DNA from: Mytilus galloprovincialis
Lineage: Eukaryota; Mollusca; Bivalvia; Mytilida; Mytilidae
Length of the DNA stretch: 64,000 nucleotides
Direction of reading: 5' to 3'
Assembly (NCBI RefSeq): GCF_965363235.1
Contig: NC_134850.1
Span: 46,062,602-46,126,601 of the forward strand
Positions within the stretch are counted from its first letter, which is position 1; the number at the start of each line of letters is the position of its first letter. The notes beneath the pieces are model-generated. The model worked only from the letters and a program-made list of their open reading frames with translations. It ran no database searches and had not been told where the DNA came from. Below, one piece after another: positions 10,829 to 23,000 of the stretch. The translations under genes were made by a program, and so were the position numbers.

Positions 10829-13483
10829 ATGAATAACAGAAAAAAAAGTAAACTTTCGGCTAAGGAAATACTTATTAGGAACAGAGAACGAAAAAGGCTT
10901 CAGAAAAATGAAACGAGTAGAAAATCTTATGGAAAGTTGTACAAGAATAAAGAGAGCGAGACAAAAACATATAGTCAAACGATTAATGCAAGAAAAAAGA
11001 GAGAACAAAGGGAGAAATCTAAGAAAATAAATGAAAGAAAACTGAAAAATAAAATGAATGTCCGTAAACACAGAGGTAAAAAAAATGTAGAACTTTCATC
11101 AATGTCACTTGTTGTACCAGAAGGTTCAAATGTTTTCAAAAACAGAATGGAAAAGGCCAGAGCCCTAAGAAAATTTAAAGAAGGTTAACCAAAATCTCCA
11201 TCTAAACGATGCGCAGTTATATCGACTTATTTGGCCCGCAGATCCCCTCGATCGCCAACAATAGCTAATCTGAAACATTCAGTTTCGCCAGTTGAAATGG
11301 CCGTCGTTGCAGATATTCAAGAAATAATAAAATCTACAAAATTAAAGCGATCTAAGAATGCACGTTCGGTAATGAATTCTGTTACTGCATCAATCAGCGG
11401 GGGAAATTTAGCAAACTCGAGAGGTAAAATTAAACTGTGTAAAAATTTAGGTTTGCCAGCAAGAAGGGTTGCTGGAGGCCAGCGTATTAGGTCTAGAATT
11501 CTTAAAAGTGAATCGTCTGCATGGGCTCTTACGCAACAGAAAACAAGAAAAGATTCCATTTCAGAAGAAACAAAGAAAACAGTTTATAACTTTTGGCTCT
11601 CTGATGGCATATCACACCCGACCGGCAACAAATCCGATATCAAAAGAGAACGATTGGGACCAAACTTATATACTTCGCATATGACACACGTGCTGGAAAA
11701 AACACAAACTGATGCGTATTTAGATTTTGTCGCCAAATATCCGGAAATTAAAATTGGACAAAGAGCATTTGAGAAACTTCGACCGTTTTTCGTAAGACCT
11801 GCATCTGAAAAAGATAGAAATACATGCTGTTGTAGATATCACGTGGAAGCAAACCTTGTTTTCAAAGCATGTATGAAGTTCAGAAAATCGTGTGACAGGG
11901 AAACCGATTCGCAAGAAAGTGACTATCCCGTATTTGAGAAAATGTCAGACCTTATACATATTACGCTATGTCCAAAAGTAAATGGATTTTATAGAAAAAA
12001 TTGTCTTGACCGAAAATGTAGCCTTTGCGGAGTTGGTAATTTCAAACTTTCACCCAACGAATCACAGTCGTCTTCAACTGTTGAATGGCAAAAATATGAA
12101 TATATAACTGAAAAATCGAAGGGTAAAAATGTAAGGCGCCGACTGACCCTGATAAAAAAGAAAACTAGCGTAAACGAAATGTTTCTCAATTTAAAAAAGC
12201 TTCTCGAAACTTTCCCCGCTCACCAGCACCGATCAAACTGGCAAAGCAATCAACTTAAAAGTCTTGTTCAGAACTTGCCAGTCAATCATTGCATATGCAT
12301 CCACGATTATTCGGAAAATTATCGCTGTGTCGAGAAAGAAGAAATCCAATCCAATTACTTCCAAAGAACTGAATGCAGCATTCATGTAACCGTCATGCAC
12401 CGACACGCCATTTTAGAATACGATGGTGTAGACAGTACAGAAGAATTTCCGGAAATAATTACGGAACATTTTTTCGTAATTTCCCCGGACCTGCAACATG
12501 ATAATGATTTTACAAAATATGTCCAAAAGAAAGTTAAGGAATATTTAGATTCAATATCATACACAGTTGATCATATGCATGAATTCACAGACGGTTGTTC
12601 TAGCCAATATAAATCGCGGCACTGTTTAGGAAGTTTATCTACTGCCATCCCTGATTTCGGATATAAAACATTCCATAGAAATTTCTTTGAAACAAGCCAT
12701 GCAAAAGGGCCTCAAGATGCCGCGGGGGGATTTATAAAAAGACAGGCGGACATATCTGTTCTACGTGGCAATACAGTGATTCAGAATGCGAAGGATTTAT
12801 TTACGTTCTGCGAAAGTAGCCTTAAAAAGCCAAGAAGTGCATTATTTAAAAGAAGGGTATTTCGATATGTGGACTCAATTGATAGACACAATTCCAAAAT
12901 ATTTAAGCCGATCCAGCAAAATAGACAAATACATCATGTTTTTACTAGTACATGTAATGAAATCATTGTTTCCGATCTCTCTTGTTACACGTGCGATCAA
13001 TGCATTTTGGGGAATTATCTTAACTGTTTAAATGTAGAAAATACCGGGGTAAAGAAAACTATTAAGCCACGCGAAATAACACAAACTTCTAACGAAGAAG
13101 AAGTAGCACAAGACACTGACATTCTTTCAGAAGACATATCAGATTTGGTATCCATAAACTCTGTTGTGGCTGTCAAAACCGACGATGATAACTTTGACTA
13201 TTATTTAATGAAAATTTCCAAAGGTTCACACGTATTGAATTCAGCAGAGAGTGACAGCTGGGGTGCTACATATCCCCCTGGATTCGAGGTTTTCCGGGGT
13301 CATTATTATGACAAAATCAGTGACAATGATCCGTTAAAATATAAACTTTTAAAGACAAAGACTGCTTTGGTACCGACGAAATCTCTGCTATACATACTTG
13401 CTGATGTAGATGCCTCTTATCGTATAACTATTTCAGAGGACACCCATCTAGACATTCTTTCTGTATTGGACAATTTGGATTGA
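10829..13483 (+). pseudogene. DDE transposase-like protein of an unassigned family, interrupted once
   Basis: A very basic N-terminal frame (first ATG 10829; words such as RKKREQREKSKK) and a 750-codon frame (11231-13483) lie in the same reading frame, separated by one TAA at 11186-11188 and about 14 further open codons. The stop falls inside a PKSPSKR-type segment, so the two were probably one protein of nearly 900 residues. Numbering the long frame from 11231, there is a Cys/His cluster at about 199-204 (CCCRYH), a second one (CLDRKCSLCG), then acidic motifs HDYSENY (D359), FTDGCSSQYKSRH (D454) and FFETSHAKGPQDAAGG (E487, D496). These suggest an RNase H-like DDE catalytic core, by inference. 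I remember similar proteins as repeated genes in cnidarians and molluscs but cannot name the superfamily. No flanking terminal repeats are visible and no introns are needed. A domesticated host gene is the alternative; the internal stop argues for a decaying copy. Confidence 0.6.
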
Positions 13484-13604
13484 AATAAGAATTAAATTAT
13501 AAAACATCATGCACTGTTGTTTAGCCACTCATAAAATATTTTAGTAGACCTTTCCGATTCAAATGAAATGATTCAACGTGGCTCTGCTTATAATTAAAAA
13601 ATAT

Positions 13605-13605
<1 letters not shown>

Positions 13606-13690
<85 letters not shown>
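13606..13690. repeat. (TA)n microsatellite
   Basis: About 80 bp of nearly perfect TA units, directly next to a SINE fragment. A second TA run follows at about 13818-13850. Confidence 0.9.
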
Positions 13691-13691
<1 letters not shown>

Positions 13692-13802
13692 AGTACGTCT
13701 GAGTCAGTGACAACCCTACAACAGATGTATCCATCGGATCGCCATCAATGATGGTGATACATGGCTGTGTACATAATGTATATACAACTCGTCTAAACAT
13801 AA
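13692..13802 (-). mobile_element. SINE tail fragment (minus strand)
   Basis: Nearly the same sequence as the tail of the SINE at 26761-27016, with shared words ACGTCTGAGTCAGTGACAA, CATCGGATCGCCAT and CATGGCTGTGTACAT. The tRNA-like head is missing. Its end forms a perfect hairpin: ACAACTCGTCTAAACAT (13784-13800) is answered by ATGTTTAGACGAGTTGT just after it. Confidence 0.65.
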
Positions 13803-13815
13803 TGTTTAGACGAGT

Positions 13816-13854
<39 letters not shown>

Positions 13855-14679
13855 TTTTCGTTAAATAAAATATACATGAATATCTTTACTGAAAAAAAAT
13901 ATTCCCATGAAAAAAAACCTGAATGAATCAATGCTTACACATTAGAAATCACATTAGAAAAACGTTACGTAAAAAACAAGAAAATAAGACGGCTTTTTGC
14001 TATATTTCCGACGTTACGTTATTATCACCAGTATTTTGCGCGACGTCAATATATTCTTATCTGAATTGTTTTGAGTCTAAAAGGGTTTATCTCTGCTATA
14101 TCAATAGTTCAACATCTTGTAAGTGAGTTGAAAAAAGTCCATGTGAGGAATATTTCAATAAACACGAATTCTTTCAAATTGTATTAGGTTGTAATTATGA
14201 GAATTAATTACAGGTTTATATCGATAAAACCCTATAATAGTCCAAAAGGTACAGGTAGGTAGTAGAAAATGTAACAACCATGTTTTTTTTTTTGTTAAAC
14301 CTGTTGTTTCATATACTCGTGCAACGAAAGATTTTGTTATCAATAAATTAATATATTAAGCTTTTTTTTATCAATGAATTAATATATTTAGCTTTTATTG
14401 CCTCGTCAAGTTTCATATTTGAAATAATAATTCTTCGCCACGTTTCATATTTGAACTGATAATTTTGTATGAAAGTGCATTCCTATATTTATTTTTCTAT
14501 TCTAGTGTCTGCATTGTGTTCGTGTTTTAATCTTTATAATTATTTGTTTGTTTCTGTATAAAGAAAAAGGTTTATGTTTGGCACCTGTTTACCTGTTTTG
14601 ACATGTACATTAATTAAATATAAACTGCTAAAACAGAAAGTCACCTTTTAACAACAGATTTTGCGCTTTGTCTCTAGAA
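13855..14679. other. Non-coding, no gene seen
   Basis: AT-rich. The word ATCAATRAATTAATATATT occurs twice at about 14338-14390. No gene supported. Confidence 0.45.
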
Positions 14680-15127
14680 GGTCCGAGACCACAATTATTT
14701 TGTAGTGCATTTCTTTTAGAAGATAAATGAAAATTAAAAAAATCCCAACTGCGCTTTCTCAATAAAATTGTTACAGTGTGTTATACTACTTTTGGGACAA
14801 ATTATATCAAGATTATAGAAAACTTCATCGGCTCTTACTCAAAATATGGACAATTTTATGTTTAGGGCGTCTTGAAATCTTTTGACAGCTTCCGAAGTGC
14901 TAATTTTCAACCTTTGTCAGCTGGACCGAATCACTACTTTCCTTTAAAATTCTGAACCCCAATTTTTTACAGTGTAATTTCACCCCCTTCTTTCAATTTG
15001 AGGTATTTAACATGGAGAAATAAATTTGAAAGGGGTATAAAAATTAATGGCAAGTAACCCACTGTCAACACTAGGGACTATATTTGTAACAACGAAAATC
15101 AAAGGACGACAATTGTGGTCTCGGACC
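14680..15127. mobile_element. Small terminal-inverted-repeat element (MITE-like), about 450 bp
   Basis: GGTCCGAGACCACAATT (14680-14696) is answered exactly by its complement AATTGTGGTCTCGGACC (15111-15127). There is no coding frame. A target duplication is not clear, so the superfamily is open. Confidence 0.55.
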
Positions 15128-15138
15128 GGAAATAAAAG

Positions 15139-15565
15139 GAATATGCTTTTTTCAAATGTCAGCCACACCAGTAACCAAATTACACCATGATGACAACATA
15201 TAGTATTCAACATTACAGATGCTTCAATACAATATATCAACAAGTCAACGGAATATGCATTTTTCAAATGTCAGCCACACCAGTAACCAAATTACACCAT
15301 GATGACAACATATAGTATTCAACATTACAGATGCTTCTATACAATATATCAACAAGTCAACCACCCAAAGACACAAAATTATACTTATAGTTACCAAAAT
15401 ACACCTTGAGGGCAACAAAGGGTATTCAACGTTACAGATGCGTCCATACAATACGTTAATGAGTCCGCCACCGAAAGACACGAACACGTATAGTAACCAA
15501 AATACACCTTGAGGGCAACATAGGGTATTCACGATCAGAGATGTGTTCATGCAATACGTCAAGCA
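15139..15565. repeat. Tandem repeat, about four units of 103-112 bp
   Basis: The word GTAACCAAATTACACC or its variant GTAACCAAAATACACC recurs at 15171, 15283, 15390 and 15493, and GTATTCAAC-(A/G)-TTACAGATGC recurs in step. The first two units are almost identical; the last two are diverged and form a second subtype. Minus-strand frames across it merely follow the repeat. Confidence 0.75.
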
Positions 15566-16826
15566 CTAAACTGTCTTGGGGAAAAAAACAAGTTAATGAA
15601 ACAAAAGCTATCAAAGATTCGCCATCGACGCCAGACATAACACATAACAAAAACAGTACGAAATGACGTAAAACATCCATTGAAGAGGTACCGGCCACGA
15701 AACAAATGTATATATGAAATTGAATATGTCATAAAAAAGGATATGGGTACATATTCTTAAAATGTCTGGAAAAGAGCTTACAGAATAGCGAAAATGCGCC
15801 AAAACAATAAGAAAAAAGTCAAACAAAAATTAGAGAAAAATTGGTCATAAAAAAATCCGACCACCAAAACCTTCTCAAATGACAAAATTATCCATAAATA
15901 TATTTTTCATATCAAATATTCATACAATAACGTTTTGGCATAAGTATTACATGTATATACATATAACGTTTGTTATAATGTATGAATATAAAAAAAAAAA
16001 TCTCATATGCAGAAATGAGTAAAAAAAAAAAAAAAAACCGACTGTAGCAAAACGAAAAAAAAAAAAAAAAAAACATACTAGCCTGTGTCTGTTGAAAAAA
16101 AATAAAACATTAGAAATCCATGATCGTAAAATTCATACAAAGACCGCGTACAAAAAACAATATTGATACCAGTAGAAGGGCCAAACATTATTGCAATAAT
16201 TGAAAGGTAAAATAATTAAAGATACTTTGAACATTTTTGAAGGAACATTCATTTGATTCTTCTAATTTATTAAAAAAAAAAATTGACGTTTGCTTATAAC
16301 GTTGAATTTAAACAAGTAATATCAAATATGAGTCAAATGTTCTATGAAGGATAAGATAAAGCAATGATTAAAATATGAAATCAATTGTGTAGCCATAAAT
16401 AAATTACTAGTATCTCGATTTGCCTTTAGCTTGATGCTAATAATTTCAAAATCTCTCAACACATTTTTTCATTTTAACTATGAAATGTACATATTTGAAA
16501 TTGACAGCTTCATTTCTTTGATATATTCATAGAAAAGGATTGATCCGTGTAGGTCCCGAATGCCATAAATCACGATTTTACTTGAAAAACAATTATTTTG
16601 AAATAATAAAACAAGCGATAACGATGTATTAATTGTCATCTAGAATTATCTTACATCTGTCTAATTATCAAGGGAGATAATTCTTGCCGTACGTCAAAAT
16701 TAATAAGGTGACAATTGATAGGCTGAAATAATTGTCAACGAATTGGATCTATGTGATTTGGGAATATTAAAAACGTCAATGATTGAGCGGTAAATTGTGA
16801 TAGAGAACTACCGTGGGCTTGAGCCG
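15566..16826. other. Intergenic stretch upstream of the neuropeptide gene
   Basis: AT-rich with several A-runs (for example 16021-16037 and 16057-16073). No gene or repeat boundary is supported. Confidence 0.45.
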
Positions 16827-16836
16827 TATATATAAA
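16827..16836 (+). promoter_or_regulatory. TATA box of the neuropeptide gene
   Basis: TATATATAAA lies about 110 bp before the start codon, placing transcription start near 16860 and giving an untranslated leader of about 80 bases. The choice rests on position and motif only. Confidence 0.55.
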
Positions 16837-16939
16837 ACGTGAAAAATTAATCCTTATCCTTATTAAGAACTAGCAGGGAAAGAACAGCAACGTTAGATAA
16901 ACTTTATTTAGTTTTTACTACAGTTAAATTATTTTAGTT

Positions 16940-17074
16940 ATGTCTGAGAAATTAGCTCAAGTTTTTCTTATTGTTTTTACATCTATGTTCGTGTTCACGT
17001 TGACTGTTTGTAAGGCAGCACCAATGGGAGACTACATTCAAGACACAGAAGAATTGACGAATTCGGCTTCAGCG
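16940..17074 (+). CDS. Neuropeptide precursor, coding exon 1 (signal peptide)
   Basis: Codes for 45 residues. The start ATG follows an ATTTTAGTT leader and is the first in frame. The exon ends GCTTCAGCG before donor GTAGGT, in phase 0. Confidence 0.85.
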
Positions 17075-20000
17075 GTAGGTCAACATTTATTATTATTTAC
17101 AGAAAACCTTTTCTTCCTTGATTACATTCTTAATGACGTTGTAATATACTCTTGCAGTTAAGTAGTTCTGGTTTTATAAATTAGAATTTAACAGCAATTT
17201 TACTGAATTTATAGCAGAATTCATCTAATATTCATTTTTTATGGACAGATAGTATTTCGTTTGATTTATTATTCATATAACAAATATACTTACTCTAGTA
17301 AAAATTTTTGTAATGTTCTTTTGCAGTTAAGTAATGTTAGTTTGGAGAACCATTTAATAACAGCAATTTTACTGAATTTCAATAGCAGTATTCATATACT
17401 ATTCATCTTTCATTGACATATAGTATTTCGTTTGATTTATTATTTATAACAAACAAAAATCATACTCCTTTGGTTACATCCGTAAAATACTTTGTAATGT
17501 ACTTTTGCAGTAAAGTAATTCGGGTTACATTAACCTTAATTAATTATGAACAGCAATTTTACTGAGTTTATAGCAGAATGCAACTAATATCCAACGTGTA
17601 TGTCAGATTGCATTACTTCTGATAAATTGTTTGATAAAAAAAATCTTTATGTATGTGCCTGTCCCAAGTCAGGAGCCTGTAATACAGTGGCTGTCGTTTG
17701 TTTATGTGTTACATATTTGTTTTTCGTTCATTCCTTTTTTTAACATATTAAATAAGACCGTTAGTTTTCTCGTTTGAATTGTTTTACATTATCTTATCGG
17801 GGCCTTTTATAGCTCTTCTCAACGGCCTTATTTATGTAAAAAAAAAATGAACGAAAAACAAATATGTAACACATAAACAAACGACAACCACTGAATTACA
17901 GGCTCCTGACTTGGGACAGGCACATACATAAATAGTGGGGCGGGGTTAAACATGTTAGCGGGATCCCAACCCTCCCCCTAACCTGGGACAGTGGTATAAA
18001 ATGTTTATTCTGTGAATTGTTTTTTTTTATAATGAATAAATAGTAAATCAGTCTTAAATTGCTTGCGTAAACTTTGAAAAAAACTTACATTTATAACATA
18101 TTTAGAACATGTAATATGTCATACATGTATTTATTACATACTCGGAGATATCATCAGTCATTTGACCAGACGTTTTCTTATCCTGGTTTATAAAAAAAAA
18201 TAAACATATATCCCATTTCCTGCAAAACTGATAATTCATACTGTGTATCAATTTAGATAATTCAAATATAAGAATGAATTGGGTACGATTTTGTGTTCCT
18301 GAACTATTTATCCAAATAAAAAATCAATTGCATTCTTTGTGCGGTTGATGGGGATTCCATCCCTCAAGCTTTGGTTTGTTATCAAGACACATGCATCTAA
18401 ATTTTACTTATTTTGAAACTTATTTTTTATGTAATGTGTTATAATGTTAAACGTAGTTTGTTGTATTGTATGCCTTTTCCGGAATTGGCCCGATTCATAG
18501 TTGATTGCCTGAACCAAATCTATTATCCGATTCATCTTAATTTCCTACATATTACCAAATTTGCATAGGTGGTGTCGAGTGTGGGAGGTCTTGAGTTCAT
18601 ACTTCAGACTTTAAAATTGATATTTGTTGCTTCTGCGAATTCTTGGAATTTATAATATATCATATTTTGTATAATTATCATGGTAAACAGTTTCCTTTCC
18701 TGAGCGTGAAAACCAAACATGTAACTAATCACTCACGAACCACAATCAAACTTTTAATTATAATCCGATAGCACGCAGTGAACGTTCTTTAATAATGTTA
18801 TTAATGACTTTTGAGAAATACGTTTAGACATTTCTTGAAATTAAATGCGTGAAATAGTTACAAATTCCACATTTCAAATTGGAAACAATAGCAATCATTA
18901 CATGTTTGTTGCAGGTTTTTGGTATTTGAACTGGTAATGTTGACTTTATATACATATACGGATTAAATTAAAGTCATAGCGATACTTTACGATTATAGCA
19001 AATAATCATGTGGATTTTTAAGTACTACATGTAACATTTCCTCGAATCATTTTTAATTATTTTGTAGAATTTGAATTGCCATATTTTGTAGCACTTTTAC
19101 TATGAAGTTTTGAAGAAAAAAAATATATCCTAGAATTGAAAGTTCATATGCACTTCTTTTTTTTCAAAGGTCAAAATATATGGCTGTGCGGCATATTTTC
19201 AACAATTATATGCCCCTCAGAGATATGCCCCTTCAGATGACACTAAACAACCCAACCGACCTTTCATTCTAAAAAAAAACTAGTCTCAAGACATGACCGA
19301 ATGGATATGACAAATCCCTCATGTACGATTTATCTTGATAAGTTCGTAGTACACACCAAACTAATTCGAATATAACCTATAGAATTTTATTTTTAATGGT
19401 AGGCGATCATTCATATGTTCATTTCACTGACGGTTACAACGGCGTAAGAGATTTCAATTATCCTAAAAGTTTGATAAACACTATTTCCACTGCGCCAATA
19501 AATGTCTGTATGACACTTTATTTTACTTAGAAAATACATTAAATATTGAAGGAGTGGTTTTAATGACATATGAGCCCAGAGTTATGAAATAAGGTTAAAA
19601 TTTATTGTTCATTCTTCTGGACACCAATTATGGAAATGTGTATGTATGCTTGTTCTAGGAATGTCTATGCTTATGTGATATACAATGAATACAAAGGCGT
19701 AGTAGCTATGTTCAGTAGTTGTCGTTTGTTGATTTTGTTCATTAGCGTTTCTCGTTTCTTGTTTTTTATATAGATAAGACCGTTGCTTTTCTCATTTGAA
19801 TGGTTTTTCACTAGTAATTTAAAGCTTGCTGTTCGGTGTGAGCCAAGGCGCCATGTTGAAAACCGTACTTTGACCTATAATGGTTTACTTTTATAAATTG
19901 TGACTTGGATGGAGAGTTGTCTCATTGGCACTCATACCACATCTTTTTACATTTATGTAGCTAATCGGTTTGGAGGTTTATCGTGAACAACTACTGTGAT

Positions 20001-23000
20001 CTCGTTCAATGGTCATGTGTTGCACAAAATATACTAAACCTGTCAGTTAACACATTATTTTGCTGGTTTTTTTTTTAATTAAGATTTGAGTTTTCTTTGT
20101 GTGGCTAATTCTGCTTTTAAATCCAAATTCACAGTGTCGAGGCCGTACGGTGACCTATAATTGCTCATATCCACTTCATTTGAACTCGGGTGGATATTTG
20201 TCTCATCGGCAATCATACATGTAACTTTTATTTACAGGCAGAAGAGTCTATTCCCTCAGTGTTACTGTGAAACAAGATGTAACGTAAACGTGAACGTCAT
20301 AAGACTATAACCCAAGTACGGAAGCTTATTAGGACCATCCTTATTTTATTTTATTTTTAAATTGTCGACTTTTATTTGGGAATTTCCAACTTTAATCTTG
20401 GAATTATCAACATTGATCTGGAAATCATTAACATTCAACTTGGAAAGTACAACTTCAATTATCTGACCCAACAACAATTTTACATTGCTAAGAAATATAT
20501 TCTTGTTGATTTTTTTTTATCCTCCTCTTTAATTTATTTGATAATTATGCTTCATTGTTAACAACATTAATCATATGCCCGTTGAACTTATAAGCGAAAG
20601 AAGACTAACTTGTTTAATAATGACATATGCTTGAGAATTAGAACATTTTAATCTGTGTATAGGATTAACTCGTCTATTATTTCTTCAATTGACATTCATA
20701 TAAGTAGTAATTTTATCCTCGTATAGAAAATAATATATTTTCAACCTATTTCAAGATTCACTGATAATGCATACTTGCTATCAATTAATATATGTATGAA
20801 ATGTAATATTTTCATTTAATATAACAATGAATGGACACGATTTCGTTTTCCACAACTCTAACCCTAAACGAAAATCAATTGCATTCCTTCTTAAGTATAC
20901 GTGTTGAAGTGAATCACAAACTATGTATATTTTCATATTAGATAAGATTTACGAAGGCGTGATTAAGGGTCCATAATCGTTATTTTTGTTATATTATACT
21001 ATCAAAATGCAAACACCTAAAATTCGAATGATACAACTTGGACTCTACTCTGGCAAATTTATTATAAAAACACTCTTGGCCGCAGAAAATAAAGAGATGT
21101 GGTGACTGAGTTAAGATTCGAATGATATATAACTTTGACCTTACTCTGGCAAAAGTATTTATAAAACCGCATAATATAATGAGCTATGGCAAGATTGTCA
21201 ATTAGAAAGTCACGATTATTTATATCAGAATGATTTCGTTCTTATTATTTTGCTAACAAATAACATTCCAAAAGTGAGTTTCGTGATTGAATCCGTATAC
21301 AATGTAGGATGTCGAACATGATTTTTGTTTTAAAAATTAATCTTCGTTTAAGAATAAAACCAATCCCCCGCAAATCTCACACTTGCTGGGTAACGTCTGT
21401 TTGATTTCAATAAAAATATCGACATACTCCCCCTTATCTGTTAATATAATTCGATAAACGAAGAGAAGTCAAACTCGATTTGGCAGGCAGTCAATCTGAC
21501 AATGTCGTTAAGGTTATTACAAACGACATGAAACACCAAGCGTGTGAAAATAATGCAGAACGAATGATAAATATGTCATGACTCTAAATGGCCTGCTAGT
21601 CTTACTCTTGCAATCATAGTATTATACAAAGCATATATTAACAACTATAAACATTAACGTGTAGGGTAAATATACGCTATGTGTGAACAGCAAGATCGCT
21701 GATCAAATTACAATCAGATGACCATTATCATGGCATCTTAACATTGCCCCATGGGACCGGAAGTCATTATTCGTTTATATACAGCTATCAAGTATACATT
21801 TTCTACCAACATTTATCCATTAATTTATCTGTGGTTCTTGTTGGGGGTAAAAGTTCGTGGTGTGGTTCATTTTTATTATTAAATTATACCATGCACAACA
21901 ACACTTATAAAAGTACTTTACAAGTGTCAGTGAAGAGTCAAGTCAGGACAGCCACACGTATTTTAATCTGCCTCGCCCTGCTCGTCCGATTATAAAGTAT
22001 TTATCTTATCTTTATCCAATTGGCTATATATAAGAAAACACAGCTATATAGGAATGGTTGCTCGAAGTTACTTCTTATTTACTCTTGACGCAATTTTTAT
22101 TTTAAATTGTTGTACCATGAAAGTATTGACAATAATAGTTCCATGTTTGTACCAACTTCTACTTTAAAAAAAAAATCAATCATAAAAAAACATAGCAGCA
22201 ACTACGTACAAATTTAAAATCTGGCAAACTCCGTCCTTACTTTGATCATCTTCGATAACGATTGGAGTTTTGATCCTTAAATTGAATCAAACAACAACTG
22301 TCATAAAGAGCGCAATGATGTGTGTCGTACACTATGAATACACCTAACAACAACAAGACTGACTGTTGTATACATTACTATATTATGTTTATGGATTCTC
22401 TGATATATAATCATTTCAACAACAAACGGGAAAAACTATTTCACATGAAATTTAATGTGAATTGTGGTACCCACAACATGGTGGAAACAGCTTAGTGGTC
22501 AGTAGCTTGTGACAGCATGGTTGCATACAGTGTTAAAGTCTGTGGGCTAAATCACGGATTAAGTAATGTCAAATCACAATTTATCATCTTCGTATTCCAT
22601 GGTTTTAGTAAAAAGCAAGTAATAATCCGGCATGAGTCATCTATTAGAAGCCATAGGATGACTAACAGTAAAAGAAATCAGAAAAAGCATGGACATTTTG
22701 TATTAGAATTTTCATTTTTCAAATAAGTAAGATGAAAATTGTTGTGGACTTTAGCAGTGTTGTAGATTTTAGAGGAATTGTTGACTTAAACGGTGCCACA
22801 ATGACAATAATAATTAATGTTGATCTGTTTTAAATACATTTGATCATCAAATGACACATTTTCACACAACATATTAAAAAATCAAACATGATATACAAAA
22901 GAATTGCACAAAAAGATGTTTTCACTCCAAATATTTTTTCTAAGAAATTTTCACATACATGTATGTATGCATTATTATCTTTATTTTGAAAGATGTTACA

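Noticed and set aside
10721-11071. Minus-strand 116-codon frame
   Set aside because: Antisense shadow of the lysine-rich N-terminal part of the transposase-like protein.
13594-13854. YIYIYI-rich frame
   Set aside because: Translation of TA microsatellites and a SINE fragment.
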